Below, piece by piece: positions 1 to 9,450 of a DNA stretch of 64,000 nucleotides. The notes below the pieces were generated by a model. The model was not told the origin of the DNA and ran no database searches. It was given only the letters and a program-made list of their open reading frames with translations. A program made the position numbers and the translations under genes. The DNA lies in assembly GCA_028768545.1 (NCBI GenBank), contig CP054838.1, forward strand, positions 985,501 through 1,049,500, in the 5' to 3' direction. The DNA comes from Desulfobacter sp. GTDB taxonomy: Bacteria; Desulfobacterota; Desulfobacteria; Desulfobacterales; Desulfobacteraceae. Position 1 is the stretch's first letter. Each line of letters begins with the position of its first letter.

Positions 1-1172
1 TAGAGCAATTCTTCCACAAGTTCTTCGCCGGAAAATCCCTCGTAGGCAATGGTAAAGTAAAATCCGTCGGCAATTTCCCTGTCTTCGTCCCTGTCATAGA
101 CAATGTGAAATCCGTTTTCCAGAAACAAGGCTTTCATGGCCTTTGCCCGCTCCCCGTATTCTTTTACCCCGTCCACGAAATTGTACTCGCCCTGGTTTAC
201 AGCCTTGAGCAGGCCTAAAAGTCCGTATTGGTTGGAGTGGGATACCCCTGAGCTTAGGGCATACATGGCTCCGAAGATATAGGCATACCCAAAATTATCT
301 GTGCCGAACCATTGTTTGAGGTTGTTCCCTTTGGAGTTGAACAGCTTGTCTGGAATTGCGGTCATGCCGATGCGCTGGCCTGCCAGGGAAAAGGATTTGG
401 AGCTGGAGATGAGCAAAATATAGTTTTCGGTGTATTGGGCCACCGTGGGGATAAATGGGGCCTTTGCCGGGACGGAATAATCCTGCCTGAAATCCATGCC
501 GAAATAGGCCAGATCCTCAAGCACGAGGCAGTCATATTTTGTGGCAAGCTCGCCGATGATTTCAAGCTCCTGTTCGGTAAAGCAGATCCAGGCCGGGTTG
601 TTGGGGTTAGAATACATCAGGGCGGCGATATCCCCTTTTTCAAGGTAGGATTCCAGCTTGGCCCTCAGCTTTTCACCCCTGAACTCATAGACATCGAAAT
701 TCTCAAAGGGCACGCCCAGAACCATGGCCTGGTTTTTGTTCACCGGAAATCCCGGATCAATAAAGAGCAGTTTGTCTTTGCCTTTTATCCTGCGGCAGGC
801 ACACATCATGGCCATGTAGCAGCCCTGCATGGATCCCACCGTGGGAAAGCAGGAAACAGGGTCTATTTCTTTGTCCATATAATTTTTTACAAAGGCTGAG
901 ATTTCTTTTTTGAGTTCGGGAATCCCGTCAAAGGGCGGATATTTGGAGCCCACCCCTTTTTTAAGGGCTTCGATTTCGGCATCCACGGCAATCTGGGGCG
1001 GTTCAAGTCCGGGCACTCCCATTTCCATGCGGATAAACTGCTGGCCCGAGGCCGTCTCTATATTGTTGACAATGCGGTTGAGTTCCCGGATGGAGGCCAG
1101 TCCCACAGACGCCAGTCCCATGGCGTTTATTTCCTGTTTTACAATATCCATGTCAATGGGAGGGTTTGCCAT
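1..1172 (-). CDS. PLP-dependent aminotransferase class I/II, 3' end cut by window edge
   Basis: The reverse strand is open from an ATG at 1172 to the window start, giving about 390 residues with no stop. It is preceded by a CAGGAGA ribosome binding site. The fold-type I aminotransferase signature SSSKSFSLAGQRIG is present, and its Lys (about residue 259) should form the PLP Schiff base. The segment YSNPNNPAW upstream matches the conserved NPxNP region of aspartate- and aromatic-type aminotransferases. Such enzymes move an amino group from an amino acid to a 2-oxo acid in the cytoplasm. Substrate cannot be read from the sequence, and the C-terminal Arg region lies outside the window. The gene stands alone upstream of an IS nest, so context gives no pathway. 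Confidence 0.85.
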   Translation of the reverse strand, partial: MANPPIDMDIVKQEINAMGLASVGLASIRELNRIVNNIETASGQQFIRMEMGVPGLEPPQIAVDAEIEALKKGVGSKYPPFDGIPELKKEISAFVKNYMDKEIDPVSCFPTVGSMQGCYMAMMCACRRIKGKDKLLFIDPGFPVNKNQAMVLGVPFENFDVYEFRGEKLRAKLESYLEKGDIAALMYSNPNNPAWICFTEQELEIIGELATKYDCLVLEDLAYFGMDFRQDYSVPAKAPFIPTVAQYTENYILLISSSKSFSLAGQRIGMTAIPDKLFNSKGNNLKQWFGTDNFGYAYIFGAMYALSSGVSHSNQYGLLGLLKAVNQGEYNFVDGVKEYGERAKAMKALFLENGFHIVYDRDEDREIADGFYFTIAYEGFSGEELVEELL

Positions 1173-1427
1173 TTTGTTTTTCTCCTGAAAAAGATTAAAT
1201 ATTGATATATTTTTGAATCAAAAGATAGTAGGGGGAAACAGGGGAATTTTCAAGACTTATCTATGGATATTTTATCAACCCGCATATTTCACGAATGCCT
1301 TTGTGAATATCATTCCCAAGGCCCCCTCAAAAAGCGGCGGCCTGGACATTTGCGTGCCTGCCTTGACGGAAAAGATTTGTCCTGTGACGTATCCTTTTTA
1401 AAGGGCCTGTTTTTTGGGGGCCTGTTA
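1173..1427. other. intergenic spacer before the IS nest
   Basis: This stretch of 255 bases lies between the aminotransferase start and the left end of the IS630-type element. The only open frame (1213-1401) has no ribosome binding site and no recognisable protein features. It presumably holds the aminotransferase promoter on the reverse strand, but I see no convincing -35/-10 pair. Confidence 0.4.
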
Positions 1428-1759
1428 TAGCAGAGCAAACAATTACTTGAACAAGGATTTATACAACTTATATTTTCCCCATGAGATATTCATCAGATTT
1501 ACGCAAACGCGTTATAGATTTTGTAGAAAATGGAGGAAGCAAGACGGAAGCTGCCAGTCAGTTTAATGTATCCCGTGGAAGTGTTCACAACTGGACGTCT
1601 GCCGAAGATGGTTTGTCATACAAGAAACCCGGTCCAAAAGGACCACGAAGTTTGGATCTGGAAGCTTTGCGCCTCCATGTGGAGACAAATGATGACATGA
1701 CACAATCGGAAAGGGCGCAGCATTTCGGAGTATCCCGTGCCTGTATCTGGTATAATATA

Positions 1760-3210
1760 GAGGGCGTTCAAAATTCTGTGTCAGTTGAATGAAAGCTGAT
1801 ATACTCAGCTAAATAAGGAGAACTGACATGACCGAAGAAAACACCGAATTTGATTTTCAAAAAGCCCTTAAAGGCATCCAGGAAGGTAAACCCTTCACAG
1901 GTAAGGGCGGCGTCCTTACATCATTAATCAAAAATCTTGCTGAAGCTGCTCTTGAAGGAGAGTTGGAGTCCCATCTCGGGCAGGAAGTTTCTGCCAACCG
2001 CCGTAATGGAAAAAGCAAAAAGACCATTAAATCCCTGGATGGTAAATTTGAGCTAAAAACCCCGCGTGACAGGGCCGGAACCTTCTCTCCACAGATCGTC
2101 AAAAAACATCAGACAACGCTCAGCGATGAAATTGAAAGAAAGATAATAGCCCTTTACGGCCTGGGCATGAGTTATAATGATATGGCTTCCCATTTACAGG
2201 AAATCTATGGACTTGAGATTTCAAATGCCACTCTGAGCACCATTACCGATAAAATCATCCATACCGTCAAAGAATGGCAGGCCAGGCCGTTGGAAAATGT
2301 GTACCCAATCGTATGGCTTGATGCCATACATTATAAAGTACGAGAAAACGGAAAGGTCGGCAGCAAGGCCGTTTACACAATTCTTGGGGTGAATATCGAG
2401 GGCCGCAAAGAGGTTCTTGGGCTGTACATATCCGAGAATGAGGGTGCGAACTTCTGGCTGCAGGTGTTAACAGACCTTTCAAACCGAGGGGTAAAAGATA
2501 TCCTGATTGCCTGTGTTGATGGTCTAAAAGGTTTTCCCGAGGCCATTGAGACCATATTCCCGGACACAGAAGTTCAACTCTGCGTAGTCCACCAGATCCG
2601 AAATTCATTGAAATACGTTGGTTCCAAAAATAAAAAGGAATTTATGGCAGATCTAAAACGTGTTTATAAAGCGGTCAATAAGGATCTGGCCGAAGAAGAA
2701 CTGGATATCTTGGAAAATAAATGGAATGACAAATACCCGATTGTGATAAAATCCTGGCGGAACAACTGGGAACGCCTCAGTCATTTCTTTAAATATCCAG
2801 AAGAGATTCGACGGATAATATACACCACAAATACCATTGAGGCTGTGCATCGACAGTTTCGAAAACTGACCAAAACAAAGGGATCATTCCCGAACCAGGA
2901 CAGCCTGTTAAAGCTGCTTTACATGGGGATCCAGAACGCCAGTAAAAAATGGACAATGCCGATTCAAAATTGGTCACTGACAATTTCCCAGTTGGCAATT
3001 TTCTTTGAAGGCCGGCTGGATAAAGAGCTGGGAATTTGATAGGGATTTATTTACAGATGGAAAAGATGGTTCCAGGAACTCCACTCCAGCAAAAGTCAAC
3101 TCCTCCGACGTGGCTGATTGAAGGCCCATTCTCGGACCTGACTTTTACTTCCGCTGGCGCTGAGGCAGATCCGGGAACCGAAACCGTGACACAGAATTCT
3201 GAACATTCCC
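1760..3210 (+). mobile_element. IS256-family insertion sequence, apparently complete
   Basis: The 1451-bp element is bounded by 24-bp imperfect inverted repeats at 1760-1783 and 3187-3210. The inner 18 positions (GTTCAAAATTCTGTGTCA on the left) match at 17 sites. It contains one full-length transposase gene reading left to right and a 147-bp tail before the right repeat. Intact ends, an intact transposase and a near-perfect target duplication suggest a recent, possibly still active copy. Confidence 0.85.
1828..3039 (+). CDS. IS256-family transposase (mutator type)
   Basis: This 403-residue protein follows an AAGGAGA ribosome binding site. It has the N-terminal region of the transposase_mut family (GELESHLGQEVSANRRNGKS) and the catalytic core. 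The Asp in VWLDAIHYKV, the Asp in ACVDGLKGFPEAI and the Glu in TTNTIEAVHRQFRK fit the DDE triad of IS256 enzymes. The Cys/His segment VQLCVVHQIRNSLKYV also matches the family. Length is normal (about 400), and no stops or frame changes are seen, so the enzyme is probably functional. It catalyses transposition of its own element by cut or copy through a circular intermediate in this family. Confidence 0.95.
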   Translation: MTEENTEFDFQKALKGIQEGKPFTGKGGVLTSLIKNLAEAALEGELESHLGQEVSANRRNGKSKKTIKSLDGKFELKTPRDRAGTFSPQIVKKHQTTLSDEIERKIIALYGLGMSYNDMASHLQEIYGLEISNATLSTITDKIIHTVKEWQARPLENVYPIVWLDAIHYKVRENGKVGSKAVYTILGVNIEGRKEVLGLYISENEGANFWLQVLTDLSNRGVKDILIACVDGLKGFPEAIETIFPDTEVQLCVVHQIRNSLKYVGSKNKKEFMADLKRVYKAVNKDLAEEELDILENKWNDKYPIVIKSWRNNWERLSHFFKYPEEIRRIIYTTNTIEAVHRQFRKLTKTKGSFPNQDSLLKLLYMGIQNASKKWTMPIQNWSLTISQLAIFFEGRLDKELGI

Positions 3211-3875
3211 ATAATATGAAACAACTCGGAATCACTCGAAAAAAAAGATGACGGGATACAGGGAGCGAAGCGACAGCAAAAGAAAGGCATATCTTCGTCT
3301 TCGTGAACGTTATGTACGTCGTTGCAAAACGTTTGTTTATGTTGATGAAAGCGGCTTTTCGCCTTATACAACCCGTCGCTATGGATATGCTCTCAAAGGG
3401 CAGCGTGTTCATGGTTTGATTGCAGGAACAAAGCACCCTCGAACGTCTTTGATTGCTGCCCGCATCGAATATAGTTTTGAAGAACCATTTTTGTTTCAGG
3501 GAACATGCAATGCGGATATCTTTAATGCTTGGATCGAACACCAGTTGAGTCCACATCTGAACGATAATCATGTCGTTGTGATGGATAACGCATCCTTCCA
3601 CAAGGGCGAAGAAACCAAATATTTGATAGAAAGAACTGGTGCAGCTCTTTTGTTTTTGCCCCCGTATTCACCGGATCTCAATCCGATTGAACACGATTTT
3701 GCGGCCCTAAAAACCATCCGTGAATACAATGAAAACGAAACGATTGATGAAATTATCAGGATGTATAAATAATTATCGGCATTGCTATAATCTTAAAAGA
3801 GACTTTTTGCCAGATCACAGGGGCGGTAAATTGGCTCCAGCCCCATTTGAGAATACCGACCAGCCAGAATGAGAT

Positions 3876-6800
3876 TCAGAGGGCCCAGGCCAGCATGGCA
3901 ATTCTGTAGGCCAGCATGGGTATTGAGATCACCCATGCCTGGGGAAGAACAGGGAGGCTGACGTCATGGTACCATCTGAGCAGGCCGGCACTGGATCCGT
4001 TTCCCCTGATGTTCATGTCCGGATGGCCTAAAAGCCCGTTGGAAATGGCAAAGACCAGGGCAGCGGCAGACAGGAATGTCAGAAGGACGATGCCGACCTG
4101 GACCAGGTTAAAGCTTCCCCCTTTCATCTGGTTGGCCTTTTTTCTGAAATCCAGGGCAATGAGCCAGCCGATCACAAGGATGCCTGCCCCAAGGTTACTC
4201 ATGGACATGCCAAGGCACAAGAGGAACCAGTGGAAAAAATGCAGCCCGGCCCATTGGGTGCGCGAGAGGCCCAGGGCAATGATAAAAACAATGATGAGCA
4301 CGGACCAGAACAGGACTGCCGGTCCGACGAGCTGGTCTCCGCCGACTAACAATGGCCAGCGGTTCCGGGGAAGGCGGATATCCACACTTGCATTGGCACT
4401 GGGAAGGCCAAGATCAATTTTCGGGCTTTTAAAACGGGTGGAAATCCCATTGGCATCCATCCATTTAAGCTCTATTTCCTGTTTGCCCGGGGCAATGGGA
4501 AGGACCACCCGGGTGCCGTCCTGGCGGATGGGCTGGATTTTTCCCTTGATTTTTACCTCCTGAAGTCTTGCCCCGGGCACAAGTTGGATGGCGTGGTGAC
4601 CGCCCTGGCTGCTTTTCAGGGAAAGAAACAGCTGGGCCGTGGTGGTGTTTTGTCCGGGGGCAAGTTTGAGCAGGCTTTTTTCAATGGTCAGGGTCTGACC
4701 GTCAATTCCCTGGGGCCGTGATATTGTGAGATTTACAGATTCTCCAGGCCAGGGGTACCAGGTGGGATACCAGAGGTTGGCGTTTTTGTGAAAAATTACG
4801 GGAATGCCCTCATAGGCCATGTGGAATACAGGTCTGACATCCACCTTCCAGACCTCTGTCCAGTCACAGGGTTTGACATGGGTCAGCCTGATTTCACCGG
4901 CAGGTTCCAGAAAAGACTCCCAGGTCAGGGATCTCTGGTCGGACCTTAAATTAATTTTGGCTCTATTGTCTTGCACCCGGATGCCCTTGGTGGTCACAGA
5001 TTCCCCCTTGATCAAAGGGATATCCATGACCATGCCGGCTCCAAACGGACCGATCCGGGTCACCCGGGTCTGGATCTTCCAGACCAGGCCCAGAAGAAGG
5101 GTGCGCTCAACCCGGGCAAAGGGCGGGAGCACCCCTGTTTCAAGCACCTCTTTTTCCCGGGCGGTCTGTTTTGCCTTTTGTTTGAATTGAAGCTGTCCAT
5201 CAAACCGGCCGTCTGCGTGGACCCCTTCAACAGACCAGCCCTCTGCTCGGACATCCAGGCGCCGGGGTTTGAGATGGAAGGTCAGCTGGAAGGTGTTCTG
5301 ATTTCGGATCGGGCCTTGAAGGTTTATCCTGTGTCTGCCTTTGGGAATCATGAGCCAGAGTCGGTTGTCTTTTCGAATCAGCCCTTTGGCCGGTGAATTG
5401 TCAATGCTGACCTGGGTGGGCAGCCATTGTTTTTCATGGCCGGGAACAGGGATGGCCACATCTGTCTGGGCCTGGACAAGGCCTGTAATTTTCAGGTCAA
5501 GGGCGTTGATCCTCACCGAGATTTCTGATATGTCGGCACAGTTTGGAAAACAATCCTCTTTTTCAAGCAGCCGTTTTTCAAGTTCTTCAAGCATCTGGTT
5601 TGACGGGATCTCCGAGGCCTGGGCAAGGGTCGGGACATGGACCATGCATATTATCAAAAGGGCAAGACAAGGGGCAAAGGATTTGAGCGCCCGGATATGA
5701 ACACCTTTGCCCGGTTTGAATTCCATACCAAACATGCCCATGGCAAGGACGATGATCAATCCCACCCGGATAAAGGAGAGTACCCGGTTGATTTTAGGAC
5801 CGACAAGGGTGAATGAGACTTGTTGATCCCGGGTCACCGGTCCTGACCAGGAAAAGTTTATTGTCTTAAACGGGCGCCATAATGGTATGCCCGGACCTGT
5901 CTGGGTCAGGGCTTTGGGATCGTACTGCATCACCCGCTGTCCTGAATCGTAAGGCTCGGCCATGGAGGAAAAGAGCATGCGTTCTCCTTTTTCTTTGATG
6001 GCGCGGCCTGCCTTTATGGGTGCTTTTGCCGCGGGCGCCATCTTTTGGACCGCATCCATGGCCCTGGGCAAGGATCGGTTTTTGTTGATTTGTTTTTGGG
6101 CATATTCGGTCATGGAGGTCCATGGCTGGGCCAGTTGGGGATATATCCCGATGCGAAGGGCCTGGATGGAATAGGGAATGACAATGGCCACAAAGGCCAG
6201 AACCGCGGCGCCCTGAAAGAGCTTGATCAGGTTTTTGAACCTGCCTTTGGGCAGGAATTTTAACAGGGCAAATCCCACGAGCATGACCAGCCAGACATAC
6301 CGGGGGGCATTGGGTTCATGAAATATGAGTACCATGGTGATAAAGGCAATCGGGGCCAGTTTTTTTGAATAGAGCTTTGCCAGGGCAATGGTGAAAATAA
6401 GGACCATAAAAAAATCCAGCAAGGTCCATTTTTTGATCCAGGTATGGGGGATATTGTCCATGCCGGAGGCATGTACTAAGGTCCATCCCGGCGGCAGGTG
6501 GAGCCGGCCTGACACCCGTTGGAAATCATGGTCCCATCCGGTTGCAGGCATTGGGGAGATTTTTCCTTTGAAAATACTGTCGGCAACAAGGTTGATCTGA
6601 CCGTTGCGAAGTTCAATTCCGGCGTTGTCACTCTTTTTTTGCCGGGTGATCAATTGTTCTTTTCCATCCACAATGACCTGGCCCAGAGAGGTGGCAGGAT
6701 CCATTTCCAGACGCCAGTTTGTATTTTTCTTCCCTTTGATTTTATCCTGGATAAAATATCCTGATCCGTCAAACCGCAGCCAGAGTGTCCGGTCTAAAGA

Positions 6801-7871
6801 GAGCTGGTCAGGTGCCGGCCGAGGGTCCCCCCGTTTGATTTCCTTGAATTTTAAGTTGGTGTTTGCTTTCATCAGATAGGCTGGATAATTTTGCCAGGCT
6901 TTGGGCATAGATGTCTGGAGGGGATCAATGGCCGGCACGCCAAAAATTTCAACAAGCCTCAGATCCGGCCGTGCCTTGAAGGACCAGGTCTCCTGGCTTG
7001 GCCAGACCCCTTTTTCAAGGGGAGTGAACCCCAGTTCGTCCAGGGGACCTGAATGTCTCAGATCCAGGTGAAGCCTGTACTTTCCGGGCCTGACCTGGAT
7101 TTTAATGGTGGCATCCTTTTCAAGTCTTGCCGGCAAGGGGCTTTTCAAAGAAATGGGGGTAAATGCGTTGGGGGCATATACAGGTCCTATGGTGACCTGC
7201 CTTGCAGCGCCTGCCACATCAAGGGAAACCCTCGGGGGAATGGCATCGTCAATGAGTCTGAAACATTCTATTTTGAGCCGGTCTTCAATCCGTTTTTCTT
7301 TGTGGATATGTCTGAGCCACAGCCGTCCCCGGGTATCCAGGTTGGGGAAATTTAATTTTTTATCGTTTATGGTCAGGGACAAGAGCCCTGATTCTCGTGG
7401 CACCTGGATATATTCGGGAAGGCTGTTCCAGGCGAACCGACCTGTGACCACGTGGGAGCCGGGCAAAAGCATGACCCTGGGAAGGTCATTGTTTCCCAGG
7501 ACCACCTTGGGCCTGCTGTCCACCCGGATATCCATGGGCCAATGCCGGCTGTTTCCGGGAAGGGCCACCCAGGTCCGTGAATTGATCAGCCAGGTCTGTC
7601 TGAAATCTCCGCCCCTGTCATCCAGGCTGATTTCAAGAGAGGAGGGCCAGGCGCACTGGTATTTATCTGCGGTATTAAAAAGGGGCACGCATTCCATCTG
7701 CTTTTCTTTTCCGTGGAGCACCCATTCTTTCCAGGGTTCGAGTACCTGGGGAATTTTTGCCTGGGGCTTTGCATGGCAGGGCTGGACCAGGGCAAAAAGA
7801 CAAATAATGACAAACAGCCATGACCCTGTGATTTTAATTGGATTTTTTGAGTTTTTCACAATATGCTCCAT
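3876..7871 (-). CDS. giant internally duplicated membrane protein of unknown function
   Basis: The open frame runs from a GTG at 7988, but an ATG at 7871 puts a good signal peptide at the start (hydrophobic WLFVIICLFALVQPCHA), giving about 1331 residues; an ATG at 7916 is also possible. Residues about 34-480 are extracytoplasmic with no motif I recognise. Hydrophobic segments follow at about 480-575, 694-712 and 730-750. A second extracytoplasmic block spans about 750-1180, and a C-terminal cluster of membrane segments ends the protein. The two halves resemble each other: VALPGNSRHWP in block one matches VAIPVPGHEKQWLP in block two, each followed by LLPGSH or MIPKGRH, and each block leads into TM segments. 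This points to an ancient tandem duplication. The gene lies alone between IS elements; I do not know its function. Confidence 0.75.
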   Translation of the reverse strand: MEHIVKNSKNPIKITGSWLFVIICLFALVQPCHAKPQAKIPQVLEPWKEWVLHGKEKQMECVPLFNTADKYQCAWPSSLEISLDDRGGDFRQTWLINSRTWVALPGNSRHWPMDIRVDSRPKVVLGNNDLPRVMLLPGSHVVTGRFAWNSLPEYIQVPRESGLLSLTINDKKLNFPNLDTRGRLWLRHIHKEKRIEDRLKIECFRLIDDAIPPRVSLDVAGAARQVTIGPVYAPNAFTPISLKSPLPARLEKDATIKIQVRPGKYRLHLDLRHSGPLDELGFTPLEKGVWPSQETWSFKARPDLRLVEIFGVPAIDPLQTSMPKAWQNYPAYLMKANTNLKFKEIKRGDPRPAPDQLSLDRTLWLRFDGSGYFIQDKIKGKKNTNWRLEMDPATSLGQVIVDGKEQLITRQKKSDNAGIELRNGQINLVADSIFKGKISPMPATGWDHDFQRVSGRLHLPPGWTLVHASGMDNIPHTWIKKWTLLDFFMVLIFTIALAKLYSKKLAPIAFITMVLIFHEPNAPRYVWLVMLVGFALLKFLPKGRFKNLIKLFQGAAVLAFVAIVIPYSIQALRIGIYPQLAQPWTSMTEYAQKQINKNRSLPRAMDAVQKMAPAAKAPIKAGRAIKEKGERMLFSSMAEPYDSGQRVMQYDPKALTQTGPGIPLWRPFKTINFSWSGPVTRDQQVSFTLVGPKINRVLSFIRVGLIIVLAMGMFGMEFKPGKGVHIRALKSFAPCLALLIICMVHVPTLAQASEIPSNQMLEELEKRLLEKEDCFPNCADISEISVRINALDLKITGLVQAQTDVAIPVPGHEKQWLPTQVSIDNSPAKGLIRKDNRLWLMIPKGRHRINLQGPIRNQNTFQLTFHLKPRRLDVRAEGWSVEGVHADGRFDGQLQFKQKAKQTAREKEVLETGVLPPFARVERTLLLGLVWKIQTRVTRIGPFGAGMVMDIPLIKGESVTTKGIRVQDNRAKINLRSDQRSLTWESFLEPAGEIRLTHVKPCDWTEVWKVDVRPVFHMAYEGIPVIFHKNANLWYPTWYPWPGESVNLTISRPQGIDGQTLTIEKSLLKLAPGQNTTTAQLFLSLKSSQGGHHAIQLVPGARLQEVKIKGKIQPIRQDGTRVVLPIAPGKQEIELKWMDANGISTRFKSPKIDLGLPSANASVDIRLPRNRWPLLVGGDQLVGPAVLFWSVLIIVFIIALGLSRTQWAGLHFFHWFLLCLGMSMSNLGAGILVIGWLIALDFRKKANQMKGGSFNLVQVGIVLLTFLSAAALVFAISNGLLGHPDMNIRGNGSSAGLLRWYHDVSLPVLPQAWVISIPMLAYRIAMLAWAL

Positions 7872-8034
7872 TGGAATGGGATAGAGGTTCAGTCTGTTTT
7901 TGTTTGGTTGGTTCATGGATCTTGGACACCATTCATGGCATAATAAATTATCCTGCAAAAAGCAATCAGGAAAACCCTCAGGGCTCACGCATGTAAATAT
8001 TGTAAAGTGCCTATAGTTTTGATTGGTTCAAGTA

Positions 8035-9153
8035 TCATCCAAACATAACTTCCTCCAGATATTTGATATCCATAGCAGCATTCAACCTTTTGGTTTTTAC
8101 ACTCCCTTTAAATGTCTTATTGTTCCGTAATAAATTTAATGCAATGTGCCGAATCGCTGCAAAATTCTCAGGAGAGTTCCCCTTTCTGACTCTGCTTTCG
8201 TCTTCACGGAACGCAATATCCAATACCCAATGCACTGAATTTTCAATTCCCCAATGCCTCCTGACAGCATTACCAAAAATATTGGGGTCGCTATCCAGGC
8301 TCGATATATAATATCGCTTTTCATGACTGATCTGGCCGTCCATTTCCCGGGTGGATTCAATCATTCCAATACTTTTCAAACCTTTCCAACTTTTTTTATC
8401 TTCAAACCAATCAATATCAGAGGTTATCACAGCCCTGCGCGTTTCGACTCGACCGTGCCCTCCGTCAACACTGGTCTGTTCATTAAACTGGTACCCCTGA
8501 TTTTTCATTTCTTCCATTTTATTGAAAAAAAGTACCGCTTCATCATGCAAGGTTTTATGATTTTCTTTCAGGGCAAGGACATAGTCACACCCTTTGTTTA
8601 TTATGGTTTCAGCGATTTTCTTTTGAGTGCCCATGGCATCAATGGTTATAATGCAGCCCGAGATATCTAAAAGTTTTAAAAGATTTGGAATGGCCGTAAT
8701 TTCATTTGATTTTTCTTCGGTTTTTAATTGCCCTAAAACCACTTTATTAGACGAAGCCCACGAACTGATCATATGAATGGCTTTCTTATCATTGGAGGTA
8801 TCGTGTGAACGCCTTAGAGTTTTGCCGTCGATTGCAATGACTTGACCTTTGGTCATCTTTGCAACCGACTGAACCCAGTGCATAAAACTGCTCTGAAATT
8901 CATTCGGGTTCATCCTTTCAAAAATTCTGCCAAAGGTGTCATGGGAGGGTATCCCATGGGGAAGGCTTAGAAATTTTGACAACCACCTTTTTCTCTTTTT
9001 GCCAAAGTTTTCAATTTGCTCATAAGTGTCTGCGCCAGCAACTACCGCACAAATTGCGATGATGACGACATCAATTAAATTATGAAGCTTATTGTGGTGT
9101 CTGGGGTCCTGAATATTGTCAAAAAAAGTTTCAAGAGATTTTTTTTCGTTCAT
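8035..9153 (-). CDS. ISAs1-family transposase (H-repeat type)
   Basis: From an ATG at 9153 preceded by AAGGAG, the protein has 372 residues; the frame also extends to a TTG at 9159. It matches the ISAs1/H-repeat transposase layout: an N-terminal segment with IQDPRHHNKLHNLIDVV, then VIAIDGKTLRRSHD, ITIDAMGTQKKIAE, YVLALKENHKTLHDE and the C-terminal HWGIENSVHWVLDIAFRED. The Asp residues of IDGK and IDAM and the Glu of the last motif are the likely catalytic set. No stop interrupts it, so it looks intact. I could not define convincing terminal inverted repeats or a target duplication. It sits upstream of the giant membrane protein gene and may have separated it from its promoter or an operon partner. 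Confidence 0.92.
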   Translation of the reverse strand: MNEKKSLETFFDNIQDPRHHNKLHNLIDVVIIAICAVVAGADTYEQIENFGKKRKRWLSKFLSLPHGIPSHDTFGRIFERMNPNEFQSSFMHWVQSVAKMTKGQVIAIDGKTLRRSHDTSNDKKAIHMISSWASSNKVVLGQLKTEEKSNEITAIPNLLKLLDISGCIITIDAMGTQKKIAETIINKGCDYVLALKENHKTLHDEAVLFFNKMEEMKNQGYQFNEQTSVDGGHGRVETRRAVITSDIDWFEDKKSWKGLKSIGMIESTREMDGQISHEKRYYISSLDSDPNIFGNAVRRHWGIENSVHWVLDIAFREDESRVRKGNSPENFAAIRHIALNLLRNNKTFKGSVKTKRLNAAMDIKYLEEVMFG

Positions 9154-9255
9154 TGGCAACTCCTTGTGTTTATTGCCATATATATCGTATCTGTGCAGCG
9201 ATGTCTAGGAAAATTTTGTTCGATGCTCATATACTATAACAAGCCAGGAGAGCCA

Positions 9256-9393
9256 GGCTGGGATAGGGTGAAGGGGGTGGAGTGGCGTAAATGAGCGGCC
9301 CGCCAGGACGGCATAGGTCCGATCATTTCCGCTTCTTAAGCGGTCAGGACGACCGCTTAAGATTTAACGGAATCCCCCTCACCTATTCCAGCC
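9256..9393. repeat. 138-bp fold-back palindromic element with nested hairpins
   Basis: The outer arms at 9256-9278 and 9371-9393 pair over about 20 positions: GGCTGGGATAGG on the left and the complement of CCTATTCCAGCC on the right. Inside lies a perfect 11-bp stem, CTTAAGCGGTC (9335-9345) and GACCGCTTAAG (9351-9361), with a 5-base loop AGGAC. The core therefore could fold as a long branched hairpin. It lies in a gene-free region between the ISAs1-type element and the phosphatidyltransferase gene. Nature unknown: a miniature inverted-repeat element, a REP-like repeat or a structured RNA are all possible. Confidence 0.7.
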
Positions 9394-9450
9394 GGGTAAG
9401 GACGAATCTTAATAAAAGTTACATGTGATGACCCTGGGAAAACCCTGATC

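Larger units (their letters stand above)
1752..3218. repeat. 8-bp target duplication flanking the IS256-type element
   Basis: ATAATATA (1752-1759) and ATAATATG (3211-3218) flank the inner element and match at seven of eight positions. IS256-family elements usually duplicate 8-9 bp of target. The duplication lies within the IS630-type transposase frame, which shows the order of insertion. Confidence 0.75.
1481..3772 (+). pseudogene. IS630-type transposase split by IS256 insertion and by a -1 frame change
   Basis: The N-terminal half (1481-1758) encodes a helix-turn-helix region beginning MRYSSDLRKRVIDFVENGG, typical of IS630 transposases. The C-terminal half (3218-3772) holds the DDE catalytic core, with VDESGF, VVMDNASFHKG and LPPYSPDLNPIEHDFAALK. 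The halves join in frame at Trp-Tyr-Asn-Met once the IS256-type element is removed. A second break follows: after ITRKK the zero frame stops, and the catalytic half continues in the -1 frame across a run of eight A at 3239-3246. In some IS630/ISY100 elements such a run supports programmed frameshifting, so that step may be natural. The joined product would be about 277 residues, the family norm. The IS256-type insertion alone should abolish function. Confidence 0.8.
1428..3787 (+). mobile_element. IS630/ISY100-type insertion sequence, interrupted by an IS256-type element
   Basis: The proposed ends are TAGCAGAGC at 1428 and TTGCTA ending at 3787, each flanked by a TA dinucleotide (1426-1427 and 3788-3789). 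TA is the expected target duplication of IS630/Tc1-type elements. The two ends are imperfect inverted repeats with about 20 of 28 positions paired. Removing the inner IS256-type element and one copy of its target duplication leaves about 0.9 kb, the size of ISY100-like elements, and restores an almost complete transposase. The element is therefore older than the IS256-type insertion. Confidence 0.7.

Noticed and set aside
1213..1401. Small open frame before the IS nest
   Set aside because: No ribosome binding site and no protein-like features.
7105..7884. 259-residue open frame opposite the giant membrane protein
   Set aside because: The opposite strand has the signal peptide and repeat structure; this frame has neither a ribosome site nor motifs.
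8000..9250. Terminal inverted repeats of the ISAs1-type element
   Set aside because: Only a weak TATAGT match was found on both sides, not enough to set ends.
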